The notes under the pieces are model-generated. The model was given only the letters and a program-made list of their open reading frames with translations. It did not search any database and was not told the origin of the DNA. This document shows, one piece after another, positions 60,615 to 64,000 of a stretch of DNA of 64,000 bases. Each line of letters opens with the position of its first letter. The first letter of the stretch is position 1. The stretch is taken from NCBI GenBank assembly GCA_000727475.1, contig KL647288.1, positions 2,445,226-2,509,225 on the forward strand. Reading direction: 5' to 3'. Source of the DNA: Sarcocystis neurona. Lineage: Eukaryota > Apicomplexa > Conoidasida > Eucoccidiorida > Sarcocystidae. The position numbers and the translations under genes were made by a program.

Positions 60615-63600
60615 CTATATGGCTGTGCCTGCGCAGAAGCACACAGTTTTAACACAAGTGTCATCCGCCCACGCCGGTAAAAGAGGGAGGTTGAACTTGA
60701 CATGTTCGAATGACATGAAGTACGCATTTCTCTCAGTTAAACGACGCTGCAACAAGCGGGCAGTGTATAGACTGCATGCTCCTCTATGGGCGGTAGGGAG
60801 ACGCCTGTTATCTCCAGTTTGCTGCATGCAATCGTGTGCGAGAGTGCGCGCGGAGCCGCTGCCCTTCTGTCGGAACTTTCTAAATGCTGCTTTTGTAGAG
60901 GTTGCACAAGCGTGATGAGAGGGCTCTTGAGACGCAGTGCTGCTGCATACGAAGGCCGTCGCCGGTCGCAAGAGAAGCCACACTACGCCTCTGCTTGCCT
61001 ACAGCAGCCCAGCCAGCGTTGCGTTCCACACACAACGGTGCGCTCCTAGGAACTTGGATGCACACATGCATACCTTTTATTTGGCACATGTCGGAGCACG
61101 CCTGTACACACATATTTATATATATACACCAATATATTTTAACCACCACGGCAGACCTACACAGGTAGAAGCGTCTTCTTACAGGTCCACAGTTTCTAAA
61201 TACATTGATAGACACAGGAAGCCCTATCTACGTGGATGCACGTATATGCACACAGGTCCGTGTTTTCCACCTATACCGTCAGGTAGGGCCGGAAACTGGT
61301 GCATGTGTAGAAGAGGGTATAAGAAGCTGCTCAACTACAGCTTTGCCTTATAAAGTATACGTATGCAGAAAAAAGTACACAACTATGCCCGAACACATAC
61401 GTCCCGAATCTACGAATACCCGTACAAAGTGCAAGACCGAATTGCCATCAGCTGCCCACATATAAAGACCTCTGCACATGAATCCGCATAGCCCTACGCC
61501 CGTGGCTGCTTCGCCTGCGCTACGCGAGGCAGAGCTGGCGATCTAATACGCGTATCTGCGCGCTTACAATGAAGAAGACCTCCGTGCAAAATCTGACGTG
61601 TAGACGTGTCTAGGGACCCGCAGACGAAGGAAACACACGGAGTTGCCACACTTACTTCTCGTATACTCTTGTACGACCCTTCTGCACGTCTCTTGCTTTT
61701 ACAAAGAAAGCCACGTTTGTGGAGTATTGCACCTCCTCTGCGTCATCTACAAACAGACACACACTCGCACGAGTATATATTTATGTACATGCACACATGC
61801 ATACGTGTGTATACATGTTGCTCAGGCCTACGTAGCGAAATATGTGGATTTGCATTTTCCTGTTTAAGCGAAAATTATGCAGAGCTACAACCGAGACATA
61901 GAAAGATCTGTACGCATGTATGTGTATCGTTTGCTGCACGTGTGTATATCTACGGCTGAACGTGAATCTCTACGCTATGCAGATTTGGACAGACATAAAC
62001 GGCCTGCTGGACACATGTGCTAGCGGTGTGTGGGAAGACCCCTGGCCATAACTGATCGGACACAGACAAACAGACCCTTGGACGCCGACCATCGTCTTGT
62101 CCACGAGAACTCCACGTACACGCCTCTACGGGAGACGCACAAATTCATCTGCACGCATGTATACGCAGATGAATGGAAGCGTATGGATGACCATAAACAG
62201 AACATATATATATGTATATGTACTGTCTCCATGTAACCTTTCTTGTGGATGTTTTTACATATATATATATAAATATGTACAAAATATATGTGTGTAAGTA
62301 TAAGTTCCGAGTAACCTTTCGTGTAGGCGCCTGCACACGAAAACATACAAATATAGGTTGTTTCGTGTAATCTTTTTCACAGACACACTTCTCGTTGAAA
62401 GCGGCGTGCAAGAACTGCCGGCGGATGCAACTGCTGCAGTCTGCGAGTGGCGACCACTCGTCTGCAACTGCTAGGTCTCGCTCCTGCATTCTCCGAGGCA
62501 GAGACTTGCACAGAGAATTTGAAGTGCACACTACAAATTACCAGCAACAAAGCTGGTCTGCTGCTTGCACATGCGTTCTTTTTGAAATTGTCGAAGGCAT
62601 GAAGCAACACAGGAACTCCGTCCAGATTATCGTCGCGCGCAGGGCTGTCGCGCACCCTACACGCTTACACACGGCGGGAAACGTGAAAAAATAGACGCAC
62701 GCATACGGTGACCTGCGTACGTCTTGCGTAGGCCGAACTACTGACTTTTTTCTCCTGACGACACACGCCCCTTCAGGAGGATTTCGCGAAGGTACGCAAA
62801 AAAAAAAAATATTAGATACACACACACGTACACACACGTGAGCAGAAAAATGTAGAGCGAGCCGCACAGAACCGACTGTAACTAGTCAGCAGCGAGGACT
62901 TCCCGCGCGCGCTTTGCGTTTCCTCCCTCCTCAGCCGCAAAATAGCCGATGTGTGCAAATGCTTAATACGCTGTAGATGTAGGTACAGACAGTGTGCCTG
63001 GGGAGGTGGGAAGAAGTGCAGACTGGCTCGAGATAGCGATCGCGTCGCTGTGCCTCGTCCGCGGGTCTCTACGAATTTTGTCGTGATACAACGTGTGTGT
63101 GTGTGTGTGTGTGTGTGCGCTTCTGCGTGTGCGACTATGCGCGTGTGCACACAAGGGCGCCACAGTGCGCAGTGACTGAGATGTAGGAACTTCCCCGCAG
63201 CTGCTGCTGGGCGGATCCGAGCCTGTTCTGGTGCGGCAGCTACAGTAGTAGCTGCATCAGCAGCAGTCAGAGACAGAGCGAGCAGGCTTCATACGTTTCT
63301 TTGCCAGCACACGTGGCTGCGCCTAGCGTGTCTACTTGGTGCGACCCCACAGGAGCTTGGAGGCGACGCGCTTCTCGTAGGAGAGCCCTCGTAGAGAAGA
63401 CTCTTTCAACACGCAGGTTCGGGCGCTTCCTCCCCTGCAGAGAAACGGCGTCGAGCCACTCGCGTGGACGTGCAGACGCCCCAGTGTTACTTGTCTGAGT
63501 CTTTGACCGAACACCCGCGCGTACACTTATATGGACTGAAATATGGTTAGGTATGGAATTACGAATCCACGATCATAGAGTTTTTATCCGGACACCAACA

Positions 63601-63898
63601 TGTCTATACTAATCTGCGGATTATTGTATATCTATATATATGTCTCTCTACGTACATACATACTACTGTATTTCTCCACGAGTAAATGTATATATGTATA
63701 CATATATATACATATATATACATATATATACATATATACATATTTACATGTGCACATGCAGTCTTGCACATAAAATTTTTTCTTAAGTTTGCCAAATGGA
63801 CGAAACGTTTCTTGTGTGCACGCGCATGCTGATTGACAACTGCAGCACATCCGCAGCCAGCCAGGCGTCTGCTGATCGCACTTGAACATCAATGAGAC
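60615..63898 (-). CDS. Cysteine-rich (putative zinc-binding) protein, last three exons
   Basis: Exons ~63898-63748, 62530-62349 and 60746-60615. The first runs out of a CAG tract, reads CDQQTPGWLRMCCSCQSACAC and then FGKLKKKFYVQDCMC, and ends ACAT then GTAAAT (phase 1). The second (acceptor TTGCTGGTAATTTGTAG) restores the phase, has ADCSSCIRRQFLHAAFNEKC, and ends ATATTT then GTATGT (phase 0). The third (acceptor CCCGCTTGTTGCAG) reads ERNAYFMSFEHVKFNLPLLP and ends with TAG. Repeated C-x-C and C-x2-C pairs suggest metal binding, though no named finger fits. The 5' part lies beyond the window or in the CAG tract. Confidence 0.5.
61050..62340. other. Intron of the Cys-rich gene
   Basis: Between exons 60746 and 62349 the DNA is largely repeat-poor with small TATA runs (61110-61140, 62200-62290). 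No additional exon could be supported. Confidence 0.35.
63093..63117. repeat. TG dinucleotide run
   Basis: About twelve uninterrupted TG/GT units in the intron between the first two Cys-rich exons. Confidence 0.9.
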
Positions 63899-63899
63899 G

Positions 63900-64000
63900 T
63901 GCTGCTGCTGCTGCGAAGGGGTGTTGCTACTGCGAAGTGCTGTTGCTACTGCGACGTGCTGCTGCTACTTCTGCGAAGTGCTGCTCTTAGTGCGAGGTGT
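63900..64000. repeat. CTG-rich minisatellite at the window edge
   Basis: Units of TGCTGTTGCTACTGCGAAG repeat with small changes (spacing about 20-24 bases). On the minus strand they read CAG/GCA and run directly into the first Cys-rich exon, so its acceptor cannot be placed exactly. Confidence 0.65.

Noticed and set aside
62395..62694. 99-codon plus-strand ORF
   Set aside because: Antisense to the phase-consistent Cys-rich exon 62349-62530; no splice partners on plus.
1..64000. tRNA, rRNA, telomere-like heptamer repeats, LTR or transposase genes, CRISPR
   Set aside because: Looked for by eye (B-box-like GTTCGAAT, AAACCCT arrays, long direct repeats, reverse-transcriptase or integrase motifs) and none found; a computed search could still reveal diverged copies.

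Overview
The window looks like nuclear DNA of an apicomplexan parasite, most probably a coccidian of the Eimeria type. The reasons are a plant/apicomplexan-style CDPK-like kinase, coding exons scattered in long repeat-filled introns, and very abundant imperfect CAG/CTG trinucleotide tracts mixed with TA, CA/TG and tetranucleotide microsatellites. No telomere-like heptamer array, rRNA, recognisable tRNA, LTR or transposase was seen. Genus and species are inference.

All three homology-supported genes lie on the minus strand. From right to left the layout is as follows. At 60.6-63.9 kb is the 3' part of a cysteine-rich protein (three exons, phases consistent). At 58.5-59.8 kb is a possible plus-strand gene (weak). 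At 52.25-55.12 kb is a gene starting with an FHA domain, with nibrin-like hints at its C-terminus. Between 44.6 and 50.9 kb there are mainly microsatellites and minisatellites. At 38.02-41.2 kb (perhaps to 44.6 kb) is an Arg/Ser-, Gly- and Ala-rich protein ending in a SMAP-like domain. At 36.5-36.7 kb is a first exon of an unknown gene, with an ambiguous exon near 35 kb. A fairly repeat-free stretch of about 31-34.8 kb has no recognised gene. At 29.6-30.3 kb is a small coiled-coil protein model. At 27.36-28.5 kb are the last exons of an unknown protein, and around 26.6-28.5 kb lies a CAG-dense block. At 10.46-21.42 kb is a nine-exon protein kinase whose exon phases all close. From 1 to 10.4 kb there are repeats and unique DNA with no gene that can be supported.

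The kinase is the firmest call. It has an N-terminal myristoyl/palmitoyl-type start and a complete catalytic domain, but no EF-hands. The other two recognised proteins are plausibly nuclear: an RNA-processing-type SMAP protein and an FHA protein. Nothing indicates that the genes act together; the window reads as ordinary coccidian gene space with unusually diverse repeats. Exon models without homology rest on splice sites and phase only. Several patches are open in more than one frame, and this is stated where it applies.
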